This document shows positions 1 to 5,601 of a DNA stretch of 5,601 bases, in pieces. Both the position numbers and the translations under genes were made by a program. A model generated the notes under the pieces. It was not told the origin of the DNA and did not search any database. It saw only the letters and a list, made by a program, of their open reading frames with translations. Numbering within the stretch: the stretch's first letter is position 1; every line of letters begins with the position of its first letter. The stretch is from an uncultured Thermomicrobiales bacterium (GTDB lineage Bacteria > Chloroflexota > Chloroflexia > Thermomicrobiales > UBA6265), in contig CADCWH010000405.1 in NCBI GenBank assembly GCA_902806395.1, positions 1 through 5,601 on the forward strand. The letters run 5' to 3'.

Positions 1-1595
1 GCCAGGCCAAGGCGAGCGAACTCGACCCCAGTCTGGATCAACGCCTGGGTGCCGACCAGCACGTCGACCTCGCCCGAAGCGAGACCAGTCAGGATGTCCT
101 TGCGGCGGGCTCCTTTGACGCTGCCTGTCAGGAGCCTCACGACCGGACGGTCCGCCTCCGGTAGGCCGACGAAGAGGCCGCGCACGTTGTGGTAGTGCTG
201 TTCGGCCAAGATCTCGGTCGGGGCCATCAACGCCACCTGGGTGGCTTGCGACGTGGCCGCCAGCGCGGCGGTGGCCGCGACTACCGTCTTGCCCGACCCC
301 ACGTCACCCTGGAGTAGGCGAGTCATCGGCTCTGGGCGTTCGAGATCGGCCAGGATCTCCGCCAGGGCACGGTCTTGCGCCCCCGTCAAGCGATAGGGGA
401 GGGTGCCCATGAAGAGGTCCCGGAGCTCCGGGGCCAATGGGAGGCGGGTGCCGGGTTGTCGCTTGCGGTCTCGCCGGCGCCGGATGTGGCCAAGTTGGAG
501 CAGGAACAGGTCTTCGAAGGCCAGTCTCGACTGCGCTCGGCTGAGGTCGGTCCAGCTCACTGGATAGTGGATGTCCTCGTAGGCCTTCGCCGCGCCAATC
601 AACCCGTATTGCTCGATCACCTCGGCGGGTAGCGGGTCCGGGATCGCCGCCCGGGTGGCGTCGAGGGCAGCGCGAGTGAGGGAGCGCATGGACTTCTGGT
701 GGAGCCCCTTGGTGAGCGGGTAGACGGGCGTCAGGCGGCCGGTCGAGAGACCCGCGCCGCCGACCGGTTCCCACTCCGGATTCGTGAACGATAGGGGACC
801 GAAGTCGGCCTCGATTGTGCCGCTCACCACGATTTCGTCACCCACCTGGAGTTGCTTGGAAATGAAGCTGCTGAACCAGGTGATCCGCATCCACCCGCTC
901 CCGTCCGAGAGGCGCGCTTGGACGCGTGGCGGTCCCCCGGTCCTGATCTCCCGGATCTCTGTCAGCTTCCCCCTGACCGTTACGTCGGTGCCTGGTGAGG
1001 ATCGGAGTGCGGCGCCGATCGGCTCTGTGCGGGAGTAGTCGATGTGGCGAGAGGGGGCCAGTTTCAGCAGGTCCCCGACCGTGGTGATCTTGGCTCGGTG
1101 GGCGGCAAGGTTCTTGGCGACGGCCGGTCCCACCTTTGGCAGGGCAGTCACAGGGTCGCTCGGGGCTAGGGCGGGAGCGGGTCGTGATCGCGACTCGGCC
1201 CGCTGCCGGTTAGGCGGCGGAGAGGGATTCATTCCGGGGGCGATCGCGGTGGGAAGCTTGCCGACCATCGCCGGTGGCGCACCGAGAGGAAGGAGGTCCG
1301 GTCGAAGCGACTCCAATTCGGCCGCGAACCGCTTCAGGGCGTCGGGCCGTTCGTCGACTCCGAGACGCCTGTAGGCGGCGAGGGCCTCTTCGAGGGAGGC
1401 TAGGGTCAACGTCGCTTGGTGGGTCGCGGTGAAGGGACGCAGTCGTCGAAGGCTCCCCTGAACCTTTGCGATCGCGATGCGGTCGCGGAAACCCGCCCGC
1501 CATTCCTGGCGCAGGGCGTTGAGCGCCGATTCGAGGTGACGGATCGGGTCCGCGTCATCGAAATCGGAACCCGAGAGGGGAGTAGAGGTTGCCAT
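1..1595 (-). CDS. recG: ATP-dependent DNA helicase RecG, N-terminal part (cut by left edge)
   Basis: RecG is a superfamily 2 double-stranded DNA translocase that reverses stalled replication forks and branch-migrates Holliday junctions in the cytoplasm. The minus-strand frame stays open from an ATG at 1595-1593 to the window edge: 531 codons with no stop. Residues 1-145 are an extension rich in predicted helix, then Ala/Pro-rich. About 147-188 is the helix-hairpin-helix-like lead-in (ALPKVGPAVAKNL), and about 200-280 the OB-fold wedge that grips branched DNA. Residues 401-418 hold the LTGAQ motif. Walker A (GDVGSGKT) is at 430-437, motif Ia (MAPTEILAEQHY) at 457-468, TGS at 490-492 and GTQALIQ at 515-521. 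The DExH box and second helicase domain lie beyond the edge. The ATG is preferred because the N-terminal region reads as plausible RecG extension; no Shine-Dalgarno is visible before it. It is 162 bases downstream of the second degV gene. Family assignment is very secure; the exact start is less so. Confidence 0.95.
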   Translation of the reverse strand, partial: MATSTPLSGSDFDDADPIRHLESALNALRQEWRAGFRDRIAIAKVQGSLRRLRPFTATHQATLTLASLEEALAAYRRLGVDERPDALKRFAAELESLRPDLLPLGAPPAMVGKLPTAIAPGMNPSPPPNRQRAESRSRPAPALAPSDPVTALPKVGPAVAKNLAAHRAKITTVGDLLKLAPSRHIDYSRTEPIGAALRSSPGTDVTVRGKLTEIREIRTGGPPRVQARLSDGSGWMRITWFSSFISKQLQVGDEIVVSGTIEADFGPLSFTNPEWEPVGGAGLSTGRLTPVYPLTKGLHQKSMRSLTRAALDATRAAIPDPLPAEVIEQYGLIGAAKAYEDIHYPVSWTDLSRAQSRLAFEDLFLLQLGHIRRRRDRKRQPGTRLPLAPELRDLFMGTLPYRLTGAQDRALAEILADLERPEPMTRLLQGDVGSGKTVVAATAALAATSQATQVALMAPTEILAEQHYHNVRGLFVGLPEADRPVVRLLTGSVKGARRKDILTGLASGEVDVLVGTQALIQTGVEFARLGL

Positions 1596-1642
1596 GGGGA
1601 ATCGAGTCGGGGGCGATGGGGAGACCGGTTGCGATATCCCCA

Positions 1643-1648
1643 AGTGTA
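1643..1648 (-). promoter_or_regulatory. Possible -10 element for recG
   Basis: On the minus strand this reads TACACT, matching the sigma-70 -10 consensus TATAAT at four of six positions, including the key T1, A2 and T6. It lies about 48 bases before the recG ATG, giving a leader of about 40 bases. No -35 box is seen at 16-18 bases; the nearest TTG-containing hexamer (TTGCGG at 1675-1670) would need a 21-base spacer. A weak call supported mainly by position. Confidence 0.22.
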
Positions 1649-1650
1649 CC

Positions 1651-1663
1651 CCGGCGTCGCCGG
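1651..1663. repeat. Perfect short inverted repeat upstream of recG
   Basis: CCGGC-GTC-GCCGG is a perfect 5-base inverted repeat with a 3-base centre. It sits two bases upstream of the possible -10 hexamer on the recG strand, so it would occupy the promoter spacer and could be an operator. In such GC-rich DNA a 5-base palindrome is also common by chance. It has no following T-run, so it is not a terminator. Confidence 0.35.
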
Positions 1664-1705
1664 AAGCGGCCGCAATCGGGCGGTGCAGATGTTAGGACTG
1701 GGCGT

Positions 1706-1725
1706 CCGCCGACGTTCGTTGGCGG
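1706..1725. repeat. GC-rich hairpin after the second degV gene
   Basis: An 8-base stem (CCGCCGAC pairing with GTTGGCGG, loop GTTC) lies about 33-52 bases after the degV stop. Read as plus-strand RNA, all eight positions pair with one G-U wobble. Read as minus-strand RNA, the direction of the genes, that position becomes an A-C mismatch. No T-run follows on either strand, so it is at best a weak or Rho-assisted terminator or a 3'-end-stabilising structure for the degV message. Confidence 0.35.
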
Positions 1726-1757
1726 GGCACTCCTTAGGGATGGGCACTTGGGCGGGA

Positions 1758-2672
1758 CTAGGAGGCCTGCCGTCCGGCTGGGAGCAAGCCGACGAAGCCG
1801 ATGGCGCCAGGGCCGGCGTAGGTGCCGATCACCGGTCCCATCGAGGTGATGTGCACCGGAGCTGCGGTCACCGACCCGGACACGAGCGATGCCAGATGAT
1901 CGGCGTCGGCACGATTGTCGCAGTGGAGGATCACGAGACGCTCGAAGGGACCCTCCGCATCGCAAAGTGCCGCCATCCGGACGAGGGCTTTCTTCCACGT
2001 CCGCACGCGTTCGACTGGCTGGACGACCCCCTCCGATATGCAGAGGACCGGTTTGATGCTCAACATCGTCCCGACCATTTGGGACGCCCGGCCGATCCTG
2101 CCACCCTTGTAGACGTATTCCAACGTCTCGAGCACCGCGTAGAGGCGATATCGACTGATGGCGTCCGTGGCCGCGGCGGTGACTTGACGCAATGACCCCC
2201 CGGACTCGGCCCGCTCGGCCGCCACCACGGCACACCACCCGGTGGCCATCGACGCGGACTGCGATTCGACGACCCTAATCCGGCTCCTGTCGGGGTCGAG
2301 AGCTTCGGCCGCGAGCCGGGCCGCGTTCGCGGTGCCGGAGAGGCCGGTGGCGATGGTGACGCAGGCGATGTCGAAGCCCGCGTCGAGCAGGGGCTTGAAC
2401 ACGTCTGTGAACGCGCTGACCGGTGGCTGAGAGGTCTTCGGTATTTGGGGGGATCGCCGGAGGCGGGCGGCGAAGTCGGCGGTGGAGAGATCGATCCCGT
2501 CCCGGAACGTCTCCTCCCCGAAGCTGACCAGCAGCGGCACCACCGCGATCGGCAGCGAACCGACGATGGACGCGGGAAGGTCAGCCGTGGAGTCGGTGAC
2601 GACGCGGACGGGACGGCGACCGCCGTCGACGGCGGGTGACTCCGTCGAGGGCCCGGCGGTGGGGTCGGTCAT
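1758..2672 (-). CDS. DegV/FakB-family fatty-acid-binding protein, second copy
   Basis: A 304-residue DegV-family protein, probably a FakB subunit that holds a fatty acid in a buried pocket and presents it to FakA for phosphorylation. An extra 20-residue N-terminal stretch precedes RPVRVVTDSTADLP (21-34). Other landmarks are FGEETFRDG near 51-59, KTSQPP at 79-84 and ATGLSGT at 108-114 (the two loops that contact the ligand carboxylate in FakB), SASM at 139-142, LETLEYVYKGGR around 181-192, and GPVIGTYAGPG at 279-289. In the last motif Y285 stands where the upstream paralogue and characterised FakB proteins have histidine. The ATG overlaps the stop of the first degV gene (ATGA), and GGGAG lies 9 bases upstream, which fixes the start. 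The gene ends in TAG, 162 bases before recG. Divergence from its neighbour suggests a different ligand range. The family is secure; ligand and partnership with the local FakA are inferred. Confidence 0.93.
   Translation of the reverse strand: MTDPTAGPSTESPAVDGGRRPVRVVTDSTADLPASIVGSLPIAVVPLLVSFGEETFRDGIDLSTADFAARLRRSPQIPKTSQPPVSAFTDVFKPLLDAGFDIACVTIATGLSGTANAARLAAEALDPDRSRIRVVESQSASMATGWCAVVAAERAESGGSLRQVTAAATDAISRYRLYAVLETLEYVYKGGRIGRASQMVGTMLSIKPVLCISEGVVQPVERVRTWKKALVRMAALCDAEGPFERLVILHCDNRADADHLASLVSGSVTAAPVHITSMGPVIGTYAGPGAIGFVGLLPAGRQAS
2669..2672 (-). promoter_or_regulatory. ATGA stop-start overlap coupling the two degV genes
   Basis: The TGA of the first degV (2671-2669) overlaps the ATG of the second (2672-2670) in the tetramer ATGA. 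A GGGAG ribosome-binding site at 2686-2682 lies 9 bases before the ATG, inside the end of the first gene. The arrangement predicts translational coupling and similar output of the two proteins. Confidence 0.85.
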
Positions 2673-3523
2673 GTGGTCGGACTCCCGGTATCGACGATCA
2701 CGCCCATCGTGCCGGGACCCACGTGGGCGCCGATCACCGGGCCTAATTGGGTGATCAGGATCTTGTCACGAGCAACGGCCAGGTCGAACTCGCTGGCCAG
2801 TTCCTCAGCATCAACCTGCGAGGAGACGTGGACGATCGCCAGGCGCTCGACGTGGGGAAGGCCTCGCACGAAATCGACCAGGGCGGAACGGGCCCGGCTC
2901 CGTGTCCTTGTCCGCTCGACCGGGACCACCTGGCCCTCGTCGAAGCGCAGCAACGGTTTGAGGTCCAGCAACGAGCCCACCATCGCGCTGGCACGGTTCA
3001 CCCGCCCGCTGCGCCGCAGGTATTCCAGGGTGTCCACGTAGAACAGCGTCTCGTAGCCTCGCACCGCACCGCGCAACCGCTCGGCGATTTCGGACGCACC
3101 GAGGACCCCAGCGGCCGCAAACTCTGCGGCGGCGATCGCCTGGAAGCCAAGGCCCATCGAGGCGTTCTCGGAATCGACCACCTCGACCGGGACGAGCCCG
3201 GCGACGGCGTCGCGGGCGATCGACGCCGATTCAACCGTGCCGCTGATCCGGCTCGAGATCAGGACTGCCACGATCGCATCATGGTCCGCGGCCAATTGCC
3301 GGAAAACCGCCTCGAATGCCCCGGGGGATGGCTGAGATGTGGTCGGCATCTCGTCCGATTGGACCAACCGGGCGACGAACGCGTCAGTCGACAGGTCGAC
3401 CTGGTCGCGGAACGTCTCGTCACCGAAGCATACGGTGAGGGGAACCACGGTGATGTCGTGTGCCTCCCGGACGGATGCGGGAAGGTCGGCGGTGCTGTCC
3501 GTCACGACGGCGATCCGGCTCAT
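2669..3523 (-). CDS. DegV/FakB-family fatty-acid-binding protein, first copy
   Basis: A 284-residue protein of normal DegV length, probably the FakB subunit of a fatty acid kinase: it binds a fatty acid and delivers its carboxylate to FakA. The N-terminus opens with the family signature VVTDSTADLP (6-15). Then come FGDETFRDQVDLS (33-45), the ligand loop PTTSQPS (60-66), SSRISGT (90-96), DSENASMGLG (117-126), DTLEYLRRSGR (164-174) and GPVIGAHVGPG (261-271). H267 in the last motif and the Thr/Ser residues of the first two loops correspond to the residues that hold the fatty acid carboxylate in Staphylococcus aureus FakB1. The ATG has GGGAG 9 bases upstream (3537-3533). It lies 52 bases after fakA and overlaps the next degV gene by four bases, so it is very likely in the fakA operon. 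All expected pocket residues appear intact. Ligand chain length and saturation cannot be read from the sequence. Confidence 0.94.
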   Translation of the reverse strand: MSRIAVVTDSTADLPASVREAHDITVVPLTVCFGDETFRDQVDLSTDAFVARLVQSDEMPTTSQPSPGAFEAVFRQLAADHDAIVAVLISSRISGTVESASIARDAVAGLVPVEVVDSENASMGLGFQAIAAAEFAAAGVLGASEIAERLRGAVRGYETLFYVDTLEYLRRSGRVNRASAMVGSLLDLKPLLRFDEGQVVPVERTRTRSRARSALVDFVRGLPHVERLAIVHVSSQVDAEELASEFDLAVARDKILITQLGPVIGAHVGPGTMGVIVDTGSPTT

Positions 3524-3532
3524 GTGCGGTCG

Positions 3533-3537
3533 CTCCC
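3533..3537 (-). promoter_or_regulatory. Ribosome-binding site of the first degV gene
   Basis: GGGAG on the minus strand ends 9 bases before the ATG at 3523. It lies in the 52-base spacer after fakA, where no promoter or T-run terminator is visible, which favours read-through from fakA. The second degV gene has the same GGGAG at the same 9-base distance. Confidence 0.6.
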
Positions 3538-3575
3538 GTTTGCGGCGGTGCGATGGCTCTGCCGCCTTCCAGGCA

Positions 3576-5303
3576 TCACTCGACCGCGATTACGAGGTCA
3601 TAGTGTGGTTGCCCACCGGCGTGGGTCTCGATCTCCAGATGATCGTGCCGCTCCCGGATGCCCGATGCCAATCGCTCGATGTCCTCCGCCAAAGCCCCGG
3701 CGCCAGTGAACATGGTCACCAGTTCCCGCTCGTCCAGTCCTGTCGTGGTCAGGACATCGAGGGCCACGGTGACCAGGTCTTCGCCGGCGGCGACGAGACG
3801 GCCATCGACCAGTCCGATGACTTGACCCCGTGCCACCGTGACCCCATCGATCGTCGCGTCTCGCACGGCACGGGTCAGTTCCACGGTGATCACTTGCGAG
3901 AGCGCCTCGGTCATGGCGGACGCCGCCTCGTCGAGCGGCTTGTCTTGGTGATAGGCCGCCAAGGCGACCACCCCCTGGGGGATGGAGCGGCTTGCGACGA
4001 CCCGGACGTGCTTGTCCGTCAATTTGGGGATCTGGCCCGCGGTCAGTACGATGTTTGAATTGTTCGGCAGCAGGATGACCCCTTCAGAATCGGTCGACCG
4101 CACGGCGGCCAGGATCTCTTCGGTACTTGGGTTCATCGTCTGGCCACCGGTGATGACGGTCGTCGCCCCCATCGACCGGAGGGCCTCCGCCAGTCCCTCG
4201 CCGGCCGCCACGGCCATGACGACATGGTGACGCGGTTCGGTCGCCGAGGTCGCCGTCCCCAGCGGCGGGGTCGGATCGTTCGTTGCCGTGGGGCGGGCGG
4301 CGGACAGGGCCCGAGTCTGGGCCTGCATGTTGTCGATCTTGATCTGACCCAGGTCACCCAGCTTGATCGCGTAGTCCAGCACGGCACCGGGATTATCGAC
4401 GTGGACATGGACCTTGAGCATGGTCTCGTCACCGACGATCACGGCCGAGCTGCCCATCGCCGCGATCTCTGCCCGGCAGCGGCCCACATCGATACCCGCT
4501 CCGAAGACCATGAAGTTCGTGCAGTAGCCGAAGTGATCTCCCCCATGCAGGTCGTCCACCTGGTCGAGGAAGACCATGTGGCCGCTGACCTCGGCGTCGC
4601 CCACCGCGATCGGGACATTTGGCAGGGCCTCACCCCGGGCAAATCGGTCCATCCCTTCCAGGATCAGGACGATGCCCTGTCCACCGGCATCCACCACGTT
4701 CGCCTGGCGCAGGATCTCGAGCAAATCCGGTGTGGTCCGCAGGGCGTCCTCAGCACCGGCGAGCGCGGCGGCGAGGACCGAAGCCATGGCCGGGCCCCGG
4801 CGGGCGGACGACGCGGCCCGCTCGGCCGCGACCCGCACCACGGTGAGCATCGTCCCTTCGACCGGCTCCATCACGGCGGTGTATGCCAGGTCCCGGGCAC
4901 GACCCAGCGCCTCGGCCAAGTCCCGGCCGTTGATCTCCTGCCGGTCGCCGATGCCGTTGGCGAATCCCCGGAACACTTGGGAGAGGATGACCCCCGAGTT
5001 GCCCCGTGCTCCCATCAGCGAGCCGTAGGCGATGCGGGCGGCCACCTCGGCTGCACTTGCCCGGTCCGCGACCGAGAGGGTGGCCGCCTCGGCCAACGCT
5101 CCCCGCATCGTAAGGGCCATGTTCGTGCCGGTGTCGCCGTCGGGCACCGGGAACACGTTCAGCGCGTTGACGCGATCACGGTTATCGTCCAACCAATCGG
5201 TGGCGATGGTCATCGCATCGAGGAGGAGGTTGCCGTCCCAGACGGCAGCCGGCGCGTCGAGGCGCGCGTCGGGCGGGACGTGGGAGGGGGTGGGTCGGCT
5301 CAC
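3576..5303 (-). CDS. fakA: FakA/YloV-type fatty acid kinase, DhaL (DAK2) domain ATPase subunit
   Basis: A 575-residue protein, close to the usual FakA length. FakA transfers phosphate from ATP to a fatty acid bound on FakB, giving an acyl-phosphate for phospholipid synthesis. The N-terminal DhaL domain (about 23-220) carries the nucleotide/Mg2+ motif NVFPVPDGDTGTNM at 49-62, with D55 and D57 as metal ligands, plus MGARGNSG (97-104) and VDAGGQG (204-210). The middle domain has C261 in GYCTNF and H299/H301 in KVHVHVDNPG, equivalent to the Cys-His-His set of S. aureus FakA. A Thr/Pro/Ala-rich linker (about 335-358) leads to a C-terminal domain with GGQTMNPSTEE (386-396) and LLPNNSNI (411-418), typical of YloV. 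The start is GTG, overlapping the Asp23 stop as GTGA, with GAGGT 5 bases upstream. Simple dihydroxyacetone kinase is unlikely: no DhaK partner is present, the architecture is FakA-like, and two FakB-type genes follow. Confidence 0.93.
   Translation of the reverse strand: MSRPTPSHVPPDARLDAPAAVWDGNLLLDAMTIATDWLDDNRDRVNALNVFPVPDGDTGTNMALTMRGALAEAATLSVADRASAAEVAARIAYGSLMGARGNSGVILSQVFRGFANGIGDRQEINGRDLAEALGRARDLAYTAVMEPVEGTMLTVVRVAAERAASSARRGPAMASVLAAALAGAEDALRTTPDLLEILRQANVVDAGGQGIVLILEGMDRFARGEALPNVPIAVGDAEVSGHMVFLDQVDDLHGGDHFGYCTNFMVFGAGIDVGRCRAEIAAMGSSAVIVGDETMLKVHVHVDNPGAVLDYAIKLGDLGQIKIDNMQAQTRALSAARPTATNDPTPPLGTATSATEPRHHVVMAVAAGEGLAEALRSMGATTVITGGQTMNPSTEEILAAVRSTDSEGVILLPNNSNIVLTAGQIPKLTDKHVRVVASRSIPQGVVALAAYHQDKPLDEAASAMTEALSQVITVELTRAVRDATIDGVTVARGQVIGLVDGRLVAAGEDLVTVALDVLTTTGLDERELVTMFTGAGALAEDIERLASGIRERHDHLEIETHAGGQPHYDLVIAVE
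5300..5303 (-). promoter_or_regulatory. GTGA stop-start overlap between Asp23 gene and fakA
   Basis: The Asp23-family stop TGA (5302-5300) shares bases with the fakA start GTG (5303-5301). A GAGGT ribosome-binding site at 5313-5309 lies 5 bases before the GTG. This decides the fakA start in favour of GTG over internal ATG codons (the next Met is residue 31) and predicts translational coupling. Confidence 0.8.
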
Positions 5304-5601
5304 GGTCGACCTCGGGCCGGGCCCACATCGCTGACCCGAAGGCCCTCGACGCTCACATCGACGCGCTCGACGGGCATCCCGAGAGTCCGCTCGATCTGGA
5401 ACTGCACCGTCTCGATGACGTTTCGGGCGACGGTGAAGACGGGAGTGCCGTACTCGACCACCACCGACAACCCAACGAGCACCCGGCCATCCTCGACATG
5501 GACCGCGATACCCCTCCGCCGGCTGGCGAAGCCCAGCCGTTTGCCGATCGCCGAGCGGACGGTGCGCGGTGCCATGTCGACGACGCCGTAGCAGGAGAGG
5601 A
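5300..5601 (-). CDS. Asp23/Gls24-family protein (YloU-like), 5' end beyond right edge
   Basis: A small Asp23/Gls24-family protein of the kind encoded just before fakA/yloV in many bacteria; its exact biochemical role is not established. The frame does not begin at the ATG at 5575. It stays open to the window edge, and the upstream codons read LSCYGVVDMAPRTVR, the family's usual 'YGVVGMA' segment, so that ATG is an internal Met. At least 99 codons are present. Family features that follow are GIAVHVEDGRVLVGLSVVVEYG, a strand pair ending in the hallmark VVVEYG; then a helix with VARNVIETVQFQIERTLG; and a final strand VERVDVSVEGLRVSD. There is no signal peptide or membrane segment in the visible part. 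The gene overlaps fakA by four bases, suggesting co-production. The true start and roughly 15-25 N-terminal residues are estimated to lie off the edge. Confidence 0.9.
   Translation of the reverse strand, partial: LSCYGVVDMAPRTVRSAIGKRLGFASRRRGIAVHVEDGRVLVGLSVVVEYGTPVFTVARNVIETVQFQIERTLGMPVERVDVSVEGLRVSDVGPARGRP

Larger units (their letters stand above)
1596..1757. other. Intergenic gap between second degV and recG
   Basis: This 162-base gap is the largest non-coding stretch in the window and separates the tightly packed fatty acid kinase genes from recG. It holds two GC-rich inverted repeats (1651-1663 and 1706-1725), a possible -10 hexamer (1643-1648), and a weaker inverted repeat GGGGA/TCCCC around 1618-1641 that would fall in the recG leader. 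No convincing small gene was seen. The gap probably separates two transcription units, but this is inference. Confidence 0.6.

Noticed and set aside
304..774. 156-codon minus-strand open frame inside recG
   Set aside because: It is out of frame with RecG, whose motifs run continuously through the same bases; the product is Pro/Arg-rich with no domain.
1555..2238. 227-codon minus-strand open frame covering the gap before recG
   Set aside because: It lies in another frame over the second degV gene and the recG start, has an Arg/Gly-rich low-information product, and no ribosome-binding site or family match was seen.
3524..3575. Possible terminator between fakA and the first degV
   Set aside because: Only a loose GGCGG/CCGCC pairing with a 13-base loop and no T-run was found, so read-through is more likely.
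2747..3709. 320-codon plus-strand open frame across the first degV gene and the end of fakA
   Set aside because: It overlaps genes with clear family motifs on the other strand and shows no domain of its own; a GC-driven shadow.
3576..5303. Dihydroxyacetone kinase as the function of the DhaL-domain gene
   Set aside because: There is no DhaK-like partner, the C-terminal domains and the Cys/His-x-His set are FakA/YloV-like, and FakB-type genes follow directly.
4224..5591. 455-codon open frame on the plus strand antisense to fakA and the Asp23 gene
   Set aside because: It is the mirror of strongly supported coding sequence. Its translation is rich in His, Arg, Gly and Asp with no recognisable domain, as expected from high-GC antisense frames with few stops.
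1..5601. CRISPR arrays, insertion sequences, tRNA or rRNA genes
   Set aside because: No direct repeat series, transposase motif, terminal inverted repeat pair or RNA gene sequence was recognised on either strand.

Overview
This is a compact, high-GC bacterial segment in which every supported gene lies on the minus strand. Read in the direction of transcription (right to left) the order is: an Asp23/Gls24-family protein cut by the right edge; a FakA/YloV-type DhaL-domain kinase; two consecutive DegV/FakB-family fatty-acid-binding proteins; a 162-base gap; and recG, cut by the left edge. No RNA gene, mobile element, CRISPR array or long empty stretch was found.

The right part (about 1758-5601) looks like one transcription unit. 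The Asp23 and fakA genes overlap by four bases (GTGA), fakA and the first degV are 52 bases apart, and the two degV genes overlap by four bases (ATGA). Together fakA and the two degV genes resemble a complete fatty acid kinase. The FakB-type proteins would present a fatty acid to FakA, which phosphorylates it with ATP to an acyl-phosphate that can enter phospholipid synthesis (in known systems through PlsX/PlsY). Two adjacent, divergent FakB proteins suggest two ligand specificities. The second has tyrosine where the first has the usual carboxylate-site histidine.

The left part is the N-terminal 531 codons of RecG, the branch-migration helicase that remodels stalled forks and Holliday junctions. 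It carries an extra N-terminal region of about 145 residues before the wedge domain. The gap in front of it, with two GC-rich hairpins and a possible -10 element, may give it its own promoter. The Asp23-fakA-(two genes)-recG order parallels the Bacillus yloU-yloV-sdaAB-sdaAA-recG-fapR-plsX neighbourhood, with the degV pair in the place of the sda pair.

The organism is probably a high-GC Chloroflexota member. This is an inference from the small Asp23 protein next to fakA, the tandem degV genes, the N-terminally extended RecG and the high GC. An actinobacterium is the main alternative. No component is a new family. The points most worth a second look are the His-to-Tyr change in the second FakB and the paired-FakB layout.
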